From: Anaeromyces robustus
Lineage: Eukaryota > Neocallimastigomycota > Neocallimastigomycetes > Neocallimastigales > Neocallimastigaceae
DNA: 64,000 nt
Reading direction: 5' to 3'
NCBI GenBank assembly: GCA_002104895.1
Contig: MCFG01000233.1
Coordinates: 1 to 64,000 of the forward strand
The notes beneath the pieces are model-generated. The model worked only from the letters and a program-made list of their open reading frames with translations. It was not told where the DNA came from and did not search any database. Positions 37,434 through 57,702 of this stretch are shown one piece after another; the first letter of the stretch is position 1; each line of letters begins with the position of its first letter. Position numbers and translations under genes: made by a program.

Positions 37434-38969
37434 ATGCTTCAAAATATTGTTTTAAAAAATAATCTAAAAAATAATTATTGTTATTTGAATAGTATAACTA
37501 AACAAGGCATTTTTGCTTTAAATAATAAAAGAAATTATACCTTATTAAATAATAATAGTTTATGTATAAATCTTCCTAGAAGTAATTTATTAAATTTACA
37601 TTCAAATTCAAATTTTAATAATTGTTATGGAAATATACTATCGAGAAAATATACTTCGGATAATATTGAAAATAAATCAACTACCGAAAATGAAAATGAA
37701 AACAATAAAATAGAAGAAGAAAAAAAGACTGATAACAATATAAATGAAACACAAAATAAAGAAGAAAATCAAAATGATAATAATAATAAAAATGATAAGA
37801 AGAATCATAGTGGTAATAAAAAAGAAAAGAAATCTAAAAGTGATTTTCCAAAAATAATGATTTCTTTATTAGGTGGAGTAGGTATCGGTTATGGTATAAA
37901 TTATTTAATAACAAATAATTTAAATAAGGAAGAAAATATTTTATCTTCAATTCAAAAACGTATTTCACCCGAAAATAAAAATGAAAAAGATAGTTTTGAA
38001 AAAACTTTTACTCAAAAGGCTGAAATTAATGTTGGTAATAATAATAATAATAAAGACTTAAAAAATGATGTTACCGTTGATATAAAAATTAAAGAAAAAA
38101 AACCAAATGATAATAAAGTTAGTGTAACAAAAATTAATTTTGATTCTAAAAAAGGTGAAGTAATTACTACAAGTAATGAAAAAAAGGAAAGTGTTGTGGT
38201 AAATGTCAATGGGAAAAAAGAAGAAGAAGAATCAAATCCAATAATTAAAAATATTAATGATACTATTAATTATATTGGTTCATTTTTCGGTTTTGGAGGA
38301 AAAGAAGTAGAAGAAGAAGCTATATCCGAATTTGATAAAGAAATTGAGGATGCCTATTTAGAAATCATTAATAATATTAATAAAGCTCCATCGGAAATAA
38401 AAATTAAAAATTTAAGAAATAATGAAAGTATAAATATTAATGCTGATAGTATTAATAGTGAAGAATCATTAAAAGAAATAGAAGAAAGATTAAAAAGTTG
38501 GGGTGATGAAATTGCTAAAAATAAACCTTCAAAATCTTTTGAAAAACCCGAAGAAAAATCTGTACCAATTGTCATTAATAATAATGTAAATCCTAAAAAG
38601 GGTAATGATAAAATTGTTGATTTTGTAAATGATATGGTAACAATTACCGATGATACTAAAAATAATAAAAAAATTATAAAAGTTTCAGCAAAACCCATAG
38701 CAAAAGCTTTTCATGAAGCTTCAAAAATATCTAATTCTTTTGAAAAAAATAAAAATAATATGTCAGAATTTATAGCTGATTGTATTAAAGAAACTACTGA
38801 TACAATTTCAAAATTATCAGATAATAATGTAGATATTCAAAATACTTTTTTAGATACAGTTAAAATATTTAGTGATTCCATGAATGCTATTTCGGATTAT
38901 TTAGATCAATTAGAAATTGAAATAAAAACTGAATTAGATAATAATGATAATAATGATAATAATAAATAA
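37434..38969 (+). CDS. Putative hydrogenosomal/mitochondrial membrane-anchored protein
   Basis: Intronless, 511 aa, family not recognised. Residues 1-75 are rich in Asn, Leu, Ser, Lys and Arg with almost no acidic residues, as in organelle presequences. SRKYTS at 70-75 offers an Arg -3 type cleavage site (after Tyr73). A strongly charged, Asn-rich linker (76-138) leads to one membrane segment at 141-159 with glycine packing (LLGGVGIGYG). The remaining 350 residues are hydrophilic, acidic and mostly helical-looking, including two Glu/Lys-rich helices and a C-terminal amphipathic region (about 440-500). This layout (presequence, single anchor, long helical domain) resembles inner-membrane organisers such as Mic60/mitofilin, but I see no mitofilin signature, so that is only a suggestion. 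If the host is an anaerobic chytrid, the destination would be the hydrogenosome. Confidence 0.7.
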   Translation: MLQNIVLKNNLKNNYCYLNSITKQGIFALNNKRNYTLLNNNSLCINLPRSNLLNLHSNSNFNNCYGNILSRKYTSDNIENKSTTENENENNKIEEEKKTDNNINETQNKEENQNDNNNKNDKKNHSGNKKEKKSKSDFPKIMISLLGGVGIGYGINYLITNNLNKEENILSSIQKRISPENKNEKDSFEKTFTQKAEINVGNNNNNKDLKNDVTVDIKIKEKKPNDNKVSVTKINFDSKKGEVITTSNEKKESVVVNVNGKKEEEESNPIIKNINDTINYIGSFFGFGGKEVEEEAISEFDKEIEDAYLEIINNINKAPSEIKIKNLRNNESININADSINSEESLKEIEERLKSWGDEIAKNKPSKSFEKPEEKSVPIVINNNVNPKKGNDKIVDFVNDMVTITDDTKNNKKIIKVSAKPIAKAFHEASKISNSFEKNKNNMSEFIADCIKETTDTISKLSDNNVDIQNTFLDTVKIFSDSMNAISDYLDQLEIEIKTELDNNDNNDNNK

Positions 38970-40687
38970 AAAATAAAGAATAAAAAATAAAAAGGAAATA
39001 ATAAATAAAAATAAAAAAAAAATTAAAAAAAAAAAAAGGTAATAATAATAAATAAAAAGAAGATAATAATAAATAATATAACAAATAACATAATAAGTAA
39101 CATTCATTAAATAAGTAAATATATATATATTAATTGTATTATTTATATATATGTATATTTAAAACTTACTTTTATATTTATATATAATATTAATATTCTG
39201 TATATTTGAATTATATTAATATTTTTTTCTTTAATCATATATATTTACTAAATTAACATATTAATTATATCTAATATTATCACTATAATTTATTCATTCT
39301 TTTATAATTAACTTTTATTTTTTTTTTTTTTTAAAAAAAAATAAATATTATATTAATATTTAACATAAATATAATGACTAAATAAAAAAACAAACAATTT
39401 TCAATAATTAATATATATTTGAAATATTAATAAAATATATATGTAAATATAAAAAATAAATAAATAAATAAATATAAAAAATATATTATTATTTAAAAAT
39501 AAAAAAAAAATATTTTAATCAAATAAGATAATGTCATTAATAAAAAAATTAAAAATAATATTACAATAAGCATATTTAAAAGATTTTCTTTAACAAAAGA
39601 ATATATATATTAGATTTATCTCGGTAATAATAATAATAATAATTATAATATATGTAATATATATTGAAACAAAAATAATTAAAAAGACAAGTAAAAAAAA
39701 AAATTAAAAAATTAAAAATTATTTTAAGAATAATAAATTATTACATATTCTTATTTTATTTTTTTTTTCTCATGTTTAATCATTATTAAAGTTTTATAGT
39801 TAATTTATATTTCTAATACATTTTTTATGTATAATTCATTCTTTAAAAAAATTTTTTTTCTATTTTTTTGTTACCTATGTATAATTTATGTTTTAATATT
39901 AATTATAGTTATTAATTATTATTTAATAATTTCTTCTTTTTTTTTTTTTTTTTTTTTTCTATCTTAAAACTTTAAAAATAAATATATAAATAAATATATA
40001 ATGAATAATAAGATATAAAAAAAAATAACAATTAAGATTAATATTATAACTTAAATATTATAATTTATAGAAGTTTTTTTTATTTTTATTTTTATTTTTA
40101 TTTTAATTTTATTTAAATTTGTTTTATATATATATACATATTATAAAACTAATTATAATAATAATTATAATAGTAAAAAATAATAACAAAAAAAAAAAAA
40201 AGACATACATAATTACTTAATAATTATTGTAATAATAAAAACGAAAAATTATTACACAATACAAAAAAAAAAAAAAAAAAAAAAAAAAAATTAAACATAA
40301 TATCTAAATTTTTTTTCGAAATAATAATTATATCATAAAAAAAAAAAAAAAAAATTAAACATTTACTATCATAATTAAATTTTTATAATAATCTAATAAT
40401 AATAATAATCATATAATATAATAATTATAATTACACTCATGGAATAGTAAATAATACTTTGTAATTTAAAAGCCAATATACGATATTGATTCATCATTTA
40501 TTAGTATTATTAATTCAATCAAAAAATTTAAACTTATATTATATATATTATATTAATATATAGTTGAAAAGAAAAATCAAATAAAATATATATACATATA
40601 TATAAATATAAAAAAAAAAGGAGGAAGTTTTTAGGGAAAACAATATATAATATATATATATAATACATATATATAATAATTAATATA

Positions 40688-40718
<31 letters not shown>

Positions 40719-40720
40719 GG
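38970..40720. other. Intergenic region, AT-rich
   Basis: 3' flank of the presequence gene and promoter region of the RasGEF gene. Features are poly-A at 40264-40290, poly-T near 39938-39958 and TATA-like alternations just before 40720. The start codon at 40721 follows an A-run and GG. No gene or RNA was recognised. Confidence 0.6.
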
Positions 40721-42456
40721 ATGGCAGAATTGACCACAAAATCAAAATCGTCACTTTCTATATTAACAGGTTCAAATACGCAAACACTTCATAAAGAAAC
40801 ATTATCAAAATCAAAATCACTATCAAAAGGATTGGAATATGATGAACAAGATAAGGATGGAAATGGAAATAATAATAAAAAAATACCAAATAGTAGATCT
40901 TTAGCAAGTTATGATGATTTAACAGATCATAAAAGAACTCTTTATACATGTTATTCTAGTCGAGCAATTACAATGTATAATGTATCTTCATCATTAAAAG
41001 ATCATACTGGAAGTACTCCAAGTATGTTTACACTTAATAAAACAGTAAAAACTCAAAAAATGTCAAGAAGTTGTAGTGGAGAAAATAGATCAATTAATAG
41101 TAATTTTTCGGCAAGTTCTCAAAATATATTAATTAATAATACTACAACTTCAGGTTCATTACCGAAAGTAAAAACATTTAAAGATAAAATATTTGGTAAT
41201 TATTAATGAATAAAAAAAAAATAAAATATAAAAAAAAGAAGAAGAAGAAGAAGAAGAAGAAAAATTAATATATATATATATATATAAATTAAAAAAAAAG
41301 AAGAATATTATTTAAATATAAAAAGAATATTATAAAAATCATTTTTATAATAAACATTAAAACAATGATAAAATAAAAAAAAGAATTTATAGAAGATTTT
41401 ATATACACTTATTCATTTTTATTCATCATTATATTAATTATTTTATTTTCTATATATATAATAGTATTTAAGAAAAATAGAACGGTACAACAATGGATGG
41501 ATGAATTTTTAAAAAGTATTTTATAATATATATATATATAATAATAATTATAAAATCATATATTTAATATTATACTAATATGAATTTAAATAACGATAAT
41601 AATAAATATTATATTTATATATATATATATATATAACATTTCATAACAAAATAATAATTATTATATTCATCATTGATTTATGAATTTCTTATATAAATAT
41701 TAAAACAATAATATTAAAAATAATAATAATAATAATAAAGAAAATATAAGTGATGAAAAACCTGAAATAATTGTAAATAATTCAATATTTTTTTACCTCT
41801 CTTTATTTATTAGTATCTTTTTTATTAAAAAAAAAACAAAATAATAAAGTGTAAAAAAATTGTACTAATAATAATAATTATTATTATTCATTGTTTAAAA
41901 ATATAGATGAAAGATATAATAGATTCAAATACAAATTTATCAAAAATACTAGATTTAGAGGAATACAATAGTAATTATGGTATATATTCATAAAAATAAA
42001 TAAATATAATTTTATGAAAGTATTTTTTATAATTATGATAATTATAATATATTGAAGTTAAAAAAAAAAAAAAAAAAAAAAATTCAATAAAAAATCATAT
42101 TTATCATTATATATATATGTATATATATATTTGAATATATGCTAGATTTTACGGATTTATATAAAAGTTTAATAAAAATGGGTGAAAATTATTTATATAC
42201 ATTAAACCATGAACCTTTTTGGCAAACTCAACCAAAAATATTTCCAGATTGTGATGTTCATGGTATAATCATTAATAAATTTTTATTATGAATTTTTCTT
42301 TCTTTTTTTTTTTTTAATGATATTAAAAAAAAAAAAGGAAAAAAGATATAAATTATTCTATTATTAATCTAATTATTATTATTATTATTATTATTTTCAA
42401 ATAATATTTTTATTTTATTTTATTTATTTATTTATTTATTTATAATAAATAAATAA

Positions 42457-42491
<35 letters not shown>

Positions 42492-42641
42492 AATCAAGAT
42501 ATTCAAAGTTTATCAAGAGAATTACATATATTTCAAGGTATTTTTTATATTATTAATAATATATATATATACATTAAACAAAAAAAAAGTTTAATATATG
42601 AAAAAATAATATAATAAAATTTTATTTTTAATTATTATATC

Positions 42642-42672
<31 letters not shown>

Positions 42673-43550
42673 GATGATCCTAAGATGTCAATAGAGGGAA
42701 TTAAATATAAAGTTATTGATGGAAAAGTTATTCCTTATGAAGGTTCATTAGATTCAATAATGGATAGCTTAATTTTCCCAACTTCACAAGGTATTTTTAT
42801 TTTATTTTACTTTTTTTTATTTTTACTTTTATTTTTATTTTTTTTTTATATTATCATTATTTTTTTTATTTTGAGTAAATACAAGTTAATAATATATATA
42901 TTTTTTTTTAAAAAAAATTTTTTTTATAACAATCACTATTACTATTATTTTGATTTTTTTTTTTATGTTTTTAGAAACTCAATTTACAGATGCCTTTTTA
43001 GTAGTATATCGTTTCTATATTACACCAGTGGATTTATTAAAATTTATTATATCATGGTTTAATGTAAGATTACCAAATAATCCTACAAAAGATCAAGAAT
43101 TTTTCTATGATGAAAATAAAAAAAATATTCAACAAAGATGTTTAAAATTATTAAATTTTTGGATAAGATTACATTGGCATGATTTTTCAAGTAGTGCTGT
43201 GATGAGTTTATTAAATAAATTTATGAATCATATAGGTGATTCTATTAATAATACTATACTTTATGGAGAATATACAAAATTAGATACCGTATTAAGAAAA
43301 CAAGTAATATATTATATATAAAAATATTTTTAATTATAAAAAAAAATAAAGAAAGAAAAAAAAATAAGAAAAGATATATAATAAAATTCATTTTATGTTA
43401 TTATATATTTATTAAATTAAATATATTTTAATTTTTTTATATATATTATATATTATAAATTTAAATAATATATATGTATTCTATAACTATTACCAATGCT
43501 GTTATTATTATAATTATCGTAATTATTTAATTATTACTACAAAATTTATC

Positions 43551-43597
<47 letters not shown>

Positions 43598-44359
43598 AAT
43601 TAACACTTTTCACAAAACAATATACACTTATAAATGAAGGTTCAAGTTCTTCATCAAAAACAAAATTTTCACTTCCATCAGATACAAAAAAACCTTGGGT
43701 TTTAATGATGACTTCTCAAGAATTTGCTTCCCAATTATTATTACATGAAAGAACATTATTTAAAGAAATAGAACCAGATTATTATATTTATTTATTAGAA
43801 AATGTAAAATTAATGGATGAAGAATATGGAAAATTTACTTTATATAAACCTATAAGAATTATTATGAGTTATATTTCATGGTTCCATCAGGTATAGAAAA
43901 AAGAATATATATATATATATATATAATTATAATAATTATAATATTTATAATTCTATATATACAATATTAATCCATAATAACAATAATAATATTTTTAAAT
44001 ATTATTATTATAGATTGATTAAATTATATAATAATTAATTAACTTTTTTTTTTAAATATTATTTCTTACTTTTTACTTATTATTTATAATTATTATCAAA
44101 ATATAAAATTATAATTATAATTATAAAATTATTATAATATCAATATCAATATATATAATTATTCAAATTTAGTTATCTCAATATACTGTTACTGTAATTG
44201 CTGAACAACCATCGTTAAAGAAAAAAATTTTTGCTTTAAAGAAATTTATAAAAGTAGCAAAGGCATGCCTAACTTATAAAAATTTTAATTCAGCAGCAGC
44301 AATATTCCTTAGTTTAAAATTACAAATATTTGTTAGACATCATGCTTTATGGCAGGTAA

Positions 44360-44391
<32 letters not shown>

Positions 44392-44877
44392 TAAAATAAT
44401 ACTAATTAAATGTATATAATATCAATCAATTCTTATATTATTTATATATAATAGACATTACCAAGTGAATTGATTGAAAATATAGAAGAATTAGATGGTT
44501 TGTTTGGTAGTTCATATAATTATCATTTTGAAATACAACAATTAGATCTACAGCCATATCCTGATGATAATGTTATACCATTTTTCTGTAAGGATAAAAA
44601 CTTATAATATATTTATTTTATTAATTTTTTTTTCTTTTTTTTTTTTATTCTTTTTTTTTTTTTTTTTTTTTTTTATAATTATTTTTTTTTAATTTCTTTT
44701 TAAATTATTATTATTATTGTTATTATTAATATTATTAACCAATTTTATTCTCAATTTTTTTTAATATTTAATAAATAGGTGAACATATAAAGCAAATAGT
44801 AGAACAAACAAAATTCGAAGATAAAATAGTAGTAGATTACAATATAGAAAATACACATCCAAAAGATTTAATGAATG

Positions 44878-44908
<31 letters not shown>

Positions 44909-45599
44909 TAATAATAATAATAATAATAAAGATAATGATAATAATAATAATAATAAGAGTAATGAAGAAGAAAATGAAGAAGATGATGAATCCGAAAAGA
45001 AATTAAATATATTAAATTGGTTAAGTATAAATCAAATTATAATGGAATTAGAAAAATGGAGATTAGCATCTAAAGGTAATCAAGGAGAATTAGCAAAAAA
45101 TAATTCAGGTAATAATATTATAGGTGATCAAATTACTGCTGAAAAAACAGCTAATCATATTATGAATTATCCAAAATGGGATTGTAAAAAAATTATTGAA
45201 CAAACTCTACCTTATAGTTTATCTTTAAAATGTAGTAATAAAAAGAGTTCATTTACAAAATACAGTAGTCTTCAAGATGTTTTAGCTCCTTCTATAAATG
45301 AATTAAATTCTACCCATTCACCATTATCTGCTCCTCCTTTACAATATCAAAGATTAGAAGTTCAACCTAATAATGTAGAAGGTGCATCTAATTCTATTAA
45401 TAATACATCATTTACTTCTATTAATCCTATTAATCCTATTACAATTGAAGATGTACCTACAACTGATAATCCTACTAATCCTACTACAACTGAAGATGTA
45501 CCTATAACTAATATTGATACAATCCCATCAAATTCACTTACAGTACCTGAATTATCTAATACACTTAATTCACCTAATACACCTAATACAATAAATTAA
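40721..45599 (+). CDS. Ras guanine-nucleotide exchange factor (REM plus CDC25 domains)
   Basis: Twelve exons join in frame to 887 aa: 40721-41195, 41465-41515, 41741-41772, 41907-41979, 42146-42262, 42499-42537, 42674-42790, 42975-43303, 43597-43890, 44173-44355, 44455-44587, 44779-45599. An alternative exon-4 donor at 41971 removes three residues in frame. Residues 1-158 are Ser-rich and unique. The RasGEF N-terminal (REM) domain is at about 302-411 (FLVVYRFYITPVDLL). The CDC25 catalytic domain starts near 453 (SQEFASQLLLHERTLFKEIE) and includes NFNSAAAIF in exon 10. The usual final helix of the domain appears as LSINQIIMELEKWRLA at about 696-711, after an Asn/acidic insertion (648-689) that splits the domain. 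The tail is Pro/Thr/Asn-rich. It should activate a Ras-like GTPase by GDP release. Exons of 32-51 nt and introns of about 90-300 nt are typical here. Confidence 0.88.
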
Positions 45600-45649
45600 A
45601 AATAATATAAAAATTATAATATTATAGTATTAATATATATATAAATAAA

Positions 45650-45683
<34 letters not shown>

Positions 45684-46006
45684 AATTAAAAATAACAATA
45701 TATAATATATAGTTGTAATTAAATATAATTAGTAAATAATAAATTATATAATAAAAAATATATATATAATATATATATATAATATTTTTTAATAAAAATT
45801 AAATATAAATATTTAAATTGTAATTATTATCATTTATTATAATTTGAATGATGATTACCAGCAAATGATTATAGCATTAATAGATTTGTAAAATATATAT
45901 ATATATAATATAAAATACCTCTTTATAATATTAAATTTTATAAATAATTTAATGTTATATCATAATAAAATTAATTAAATTTTATGAAAATATTTGAATA
46001 ATAATA

Positions 46007-46040
<34 letters not shown>

Positions 46041-46650
46041 AAAAGATTTATTAATTATATGAAAAATTGATAAAATATAATAATAATAATAACAATAATA
46101 ATAATAATAATAATTAAAAATATAAAATATTATAAATTTAAATAATAAAAAATTAAGAAATGAAAAAAAAAATTGTAAAAAATAATAAATAATAATAGAA
46201 AGAAAAATTAAGAAAAATACTTAATTACATATCATTTATATATAGAATAAATTCATTTTTATATTATTATAATTTATTATTATATATCTTAAAGATATTT
46301 AATATATCATTTAACATAAATAATTTATTTAAAAACAAAATTAATAGAATATGAAAATTATAAATTATTAATGAAAGTAATACAAAAATAAAATAATAAA
46401 AAAAATTTTTTTTTTTATTATTGTTGTTTCATTATATATCTATAATTTTTTTTTATATTTTTTTTTCAATAAGTATTCAAAGTATATATTGTTTAAAAAA
46501 AATTACTAAAAATAAGAAATAATAAAATAAAATTTTTATTATTATATTAAAATATAAATAAATAGTAATATTGTTTTAAAATTTTATAATTGAAGTGTTT
46601 CATTCTTTTGACAATAAGTTTATTTAAAATGAATATGTAAAAAAGTTAAT
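45600..46650. other. Convergent intergenic region
   Basis: 3' flanks of the RasGEF (plus) and CFAP144 (minus) genes. AT-only, with TA alternations (45650-45680) and poly-A at 46011-46038. No gene is seen. Confidence 0.6.
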
Positions 46651-47596
46651 TTAACTCTTTTTTGATGCAGCCATGGTTCCACTTCTCTTTGAACAATTTC
46701 CATTTGTTCTTATATCTGTTGATCTTAATGGGAATCTAAGTCTTGGATCAGTCATAGTTTCTGGTAACTATATAAATATATATATATAATTAATATTAAT
46801 ATATATCTTTTAGTTATTTTTTTTTTTTTTAAGTCATTTTGTATTTTTTATTTTTATTATGAGAATATAATATTTACCAAAACTTTACAATCCCATCCAT
46901 AATTTTGTGATTCAGTTAATGGAAGAATATATTTCTTATTTGGTGGTAAATTTTGATATTCTACCATCTTTATATATTCATCTATTTTATTAATTATTGA
47001 TTATATATCAAATATAAAAATATAAGAATAAATATATATATATATATCAATATTATTTAAATTTGATACATTATTTGTATTGTACTATTAACTAAAATGA
47101 AAAAAAAAAACAGGGAATATGTACCATCAACTTCTTCAGTTAATTTTCTATCTTGTACAGATACACATTGTGGTTTTTCAGTATTTACAAGTTCTTAAAT
47201 AATTATATATTTTTAAAGTATTAGTTATGTTAATTAGTATTATTATCATTGTTATCGAAATATATTTAATTATTTAATAATTTTTTTTTCTTTCTTTTGT
47301 TAATATATATGTATACTTTTTGTAATGTTCTTATTGAGTGTATAACTGTCATAAATTTTATAATATTTATTTTCTTTTTTTATTCTTTCAATAAAGATAG
47401 CATCAGAAATCTAATATACATAATAATAAGAAATTATTTAATTAAAATTTCATGTGTGATTAGTTAAATATTTTGATAAGAATATTATGTATTATATATC
47501 TCTATTTCCATTTAATAATTATAATGTTATATTTGTTATTTAATATAATCTTACAGCTTTTTCTTTATTTTCTGTTTTAGCATTATTTGTAGCCAT
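46651..47596 (-). CDS. CFAP144: Cilia- and flagella-associated protein 144 (FAM183 family)
   Basis: Five small exons on the minus strand join in frame to 141 aa: 47555-47596 (start), 47317-47410, 47125-47193, 46878-46981, 46651-46767 (stop). Recognised from the order of conserved pieces: an N-terminal helix of the type FIERIKKENKYYKIYDSYTL, the motif LTEEVDDEYIKMV across exons 3 and 4, TESQNYGWD, and DPRLRFPLRSTDI followed by a basic tail. FAM183/CFAP144 is a small microtubule-associated protein of ciliary and flagellar axonemes. Its presence implies a flagellated stage (zoospore) and argues against non-flagellate AT-rich hosts such as Dictyostelium. It is convergent with the RasGEF gene and divergent from PEX1 with 869 bp between starts. 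All donors begin GTA; introns are 96-145 nt. No single exon exceeds 39 codons, so simple open-frame searches miss this gene. Confidence 0.8.
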
Positions 47597-48465
47597 TTTT
47601 TTAAATATAGATATATTTATATAGATAGATAGAAAAATTATATTATAATAATAAAAGTATTATTTTGAATATATTTTCAAGTTTATAAGCTCTTTTTTTT
47701 TTCCGATTTTCTTTTTTCTATATTATTTTTTATAATTTTTTTTTTTTTTAAATTATATATATAAAATTTATTAAGGAATAAAGTTTTAAAAAAATTTTTT
47801 TTTGGTAACATTGTTGGTTAAACATAATTTATATATATTAATAATTAATTATATAATTATATAGAATTAATAATATATAATCTAAAAATTTATTTCATTA
47901 TAAAATAAAAAAATATATTATATTTAATATATATATATCTAAATACTAAAATTTAAAAAAAAAAAAAAAAAAATCAAAGTTAGTTATTGGATATGCGAAT
48001 CTGAAATTCTTTAATCAAACCCTTAATATATATATGTACTAAGCAGCAAAAAAAAAACTTTTTTCCAAATTATTTATTATTAAAATAATTTAATATATAT
48101 ATATAAAATAAAATCTTTATTTATTAAATAATAAAAATTTTTTAAAATTTTGAAATTTGAAATTCAAAAATCAATTTTAAATTTCAAATTTAGATAATAA
48201 TAATATATAAATAATTATAATTATATTCAATTATAATTATTTAAAAATACTGAAAAAAAATAAAGAAAGTAATATTTATATTTTTATATATTTACTTTTT
48301 TTTAAATATGTAATTACTACTTTTTTTATGTAAAATTATTTAATTAATAGGAAAAAAAATTTTTTTTTTTTTACAAATTATATATATATTCTTGTTTAAT
48401 TCCACAAATAGATTATTAATTAATCATCAGTATTCCCGATAAAATACATATATAATATATATAAA
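47597..48465. promoter_or_regulatory. Divergent promoter region CFAP144 / PEX1
   Basis: 869 bp between two divergent start codons, so it must carry both promoters. Mostly A/T. A slightly less biased block (GTTAGTTATTGGATATGCG, then AATCTGAAATTC) lies at 47976-48010, and a self-complementary stretch of GAAATTTGAAATTC type near 48150-48192. No known element was recognised. Confidence 0.45.
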
Positions 48466-55628
<7,163 letters not shown>

Positions 55629-57702
55629 ATTTATATATATATATATATTTTGTGATATAAATAATTTAATCACTATTATGAAATCGCAGTCTAAATTATA
55701 ATATGTTTATTATTATTATTTTTTTTTTTTAATTATAGAATTTGTTGTTACATTAATTAAAAATAAGCATAAAATAAATAAATATAAAAAATATAAAATA
55801 AATAAATAAATATAAAAATATATATATAATAAATAAATATAAAAAAATATAAAAGAATATAAAAAATAAAAATAAAAATTAAAGAAGATTAAAAATAAAA
55901 GTAAATTAAAAAAAATGAATAATATTTTATTTATTATCATCATCATCATCATAATAATAATAATAATAATAATAAAGAAATAAAACACAATATAAAAAAA
56001 AATTAATTTAATAAAATAAAAATAAAAATAAAATAAAATAAAATTTTAAAAAAAAAATATGTAATTATAATAAAAATATAAATACTTTTATTTTTTAGTT
56101 TCAGAATTGTTTATATATATACAATATTAATTTTCTGTATCAAAAATGGAGAAAAAAATTACCTGAACATATATATGCATAGTACAAGAAATCATGGTTA
56201 AAAAAAAAAATTGTTTTTAAAATATCTATATAAAGGAACGGTACAAATTTTTAATAAAAAAAATAAAAGATAAAATCAAAATTAATATTTAGTTATTCAT
56301 TAAAAATATTATTATTTAAATATTAATGGAAAAAAATACAATGTATTTTTTTCTACAAATATAAGAAATTTGCTGAATTATTTAAGGAAATTGATTAATC
56401 ATTTAATTTAATATTTTATTTAAAAATAAAGAAATTCTGAAATATATATTATATATAATTATATATTACTATAATATATTAATATATATATTAAATAATA
56501 TACATTAATATGATTTAAAATGATTTAAAATAATAAATATTCTGTATAATTAAAATAAAAAATTATAATTTATATATGGAAAAAAAAAAAAAAAAAATTA
56601 ATTTTTTAATATTAAAATATTAAAATTGTATTTTTATAATTAATATTTACAATTATAAAATAAATTTTTTTATTTTATTTATTATTTCATTTTTATGTTT
56701 ATATTTCTTTTTAAGAAATTTATAATTTATTATTGTTTTTTTTATTTTGTTTTGTTTTAAAAATAAAATAAAATAAAAATTAAGCATTTAATAATAATAA
56801 AATATTAAAATATTAATAAAATTTATTATAAATACTAAAAAAAAAATGTCTTTAAAAGTCATTTAAAATAATAAAACCTGATATATAATATTTTTATATT
56901 TTTTGAAAAGTTTACCACTTATATATATTATTGTAACATTTCTTATTAATATAAAAATTAAAATAATAATAATAATAATAATAATAAATATAATTATATT
57001 TTATTAATAAGATAATATTATAATAAATATGAAAAAAAATATATAAAATAGTATATATATTTATCAAAAGTCAATAAGTTATCCTACATTATTGATAATA
57101 TCATTGCATAATAAATATCATTGCATAAATCAATTATTTATTAAAGTAAAAAATATCATAAAAAGGAACAAAAAATAATAAAAAATAATAAAAAAAAAAA
57201 TAAAAATAAAAAATAATATTAATATTATCATACAACTTTTCTAAAATATAATACTTCAGTTATTTTTCAATTTTATAAAAATAATAATAATTATTATTAT
57301 TATTAAAACTTTAGTTATATATACACATTTATTGTAAGTTTCTGAAAATATTTGAATTTGATTATTATATATTTATTTATTTACTTTATTATATCAAATA
57401 ATATATTAAAAAAATTTACTAATCATAGAAATGATTATAATAAAACAAAAAAAAATAAAAATAAAAATAAAAATTTCACAATGTCAAAATGTACTATTTC
57501 TATTTTCATAAACTAATACCTCATTATTTTATACATTCTCATTTTTAACTAAACTTTATATATTATTTAATTCTTTTTTCTTTTTTTTCCTGTTTTACTC
57601 ATTTATTATTATAATCCTTTGTTACTCTTTTTTTTTATCTTATTGATTTAGATATCTCATAATTATTGTTAATTTCCCTTACTCAAGCCAATAAATTACA
57701 TC
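55629..57702. other. Intergenic region PEX1 - WDR7
   Basis: About 2.1 kb with no gene recognised. It contains ATAAAT-rich repeats (55786-56044), an (ATC)(ATA) run near 55937-55978, poly-A at 56580-56597 and a repeated phrase TATCATTGCATAA at about 57100 and 57117. The last 180 bases (57520-57700) are pyrimidine-rich (TTCTTTTTTCTTTTTTTTCC, ACTC), a plausible WDR7 promoter and leader. Confidence 0.6.

Noticed and set aside
38012-38698. Hydrophobic minus-strand frames under the presequence gene
   Set aside because: Antisense shadows of the Lys/Glu/Asn-rich coding strand.
42685-43062. Stand-alone 125-codon gene starting MSIEGIKYK
   Set aside because: The frame reads through an intron; the true coding parts are exons 7 (42674-42790) and 8 (42975-43303) of the RasGEF gene.
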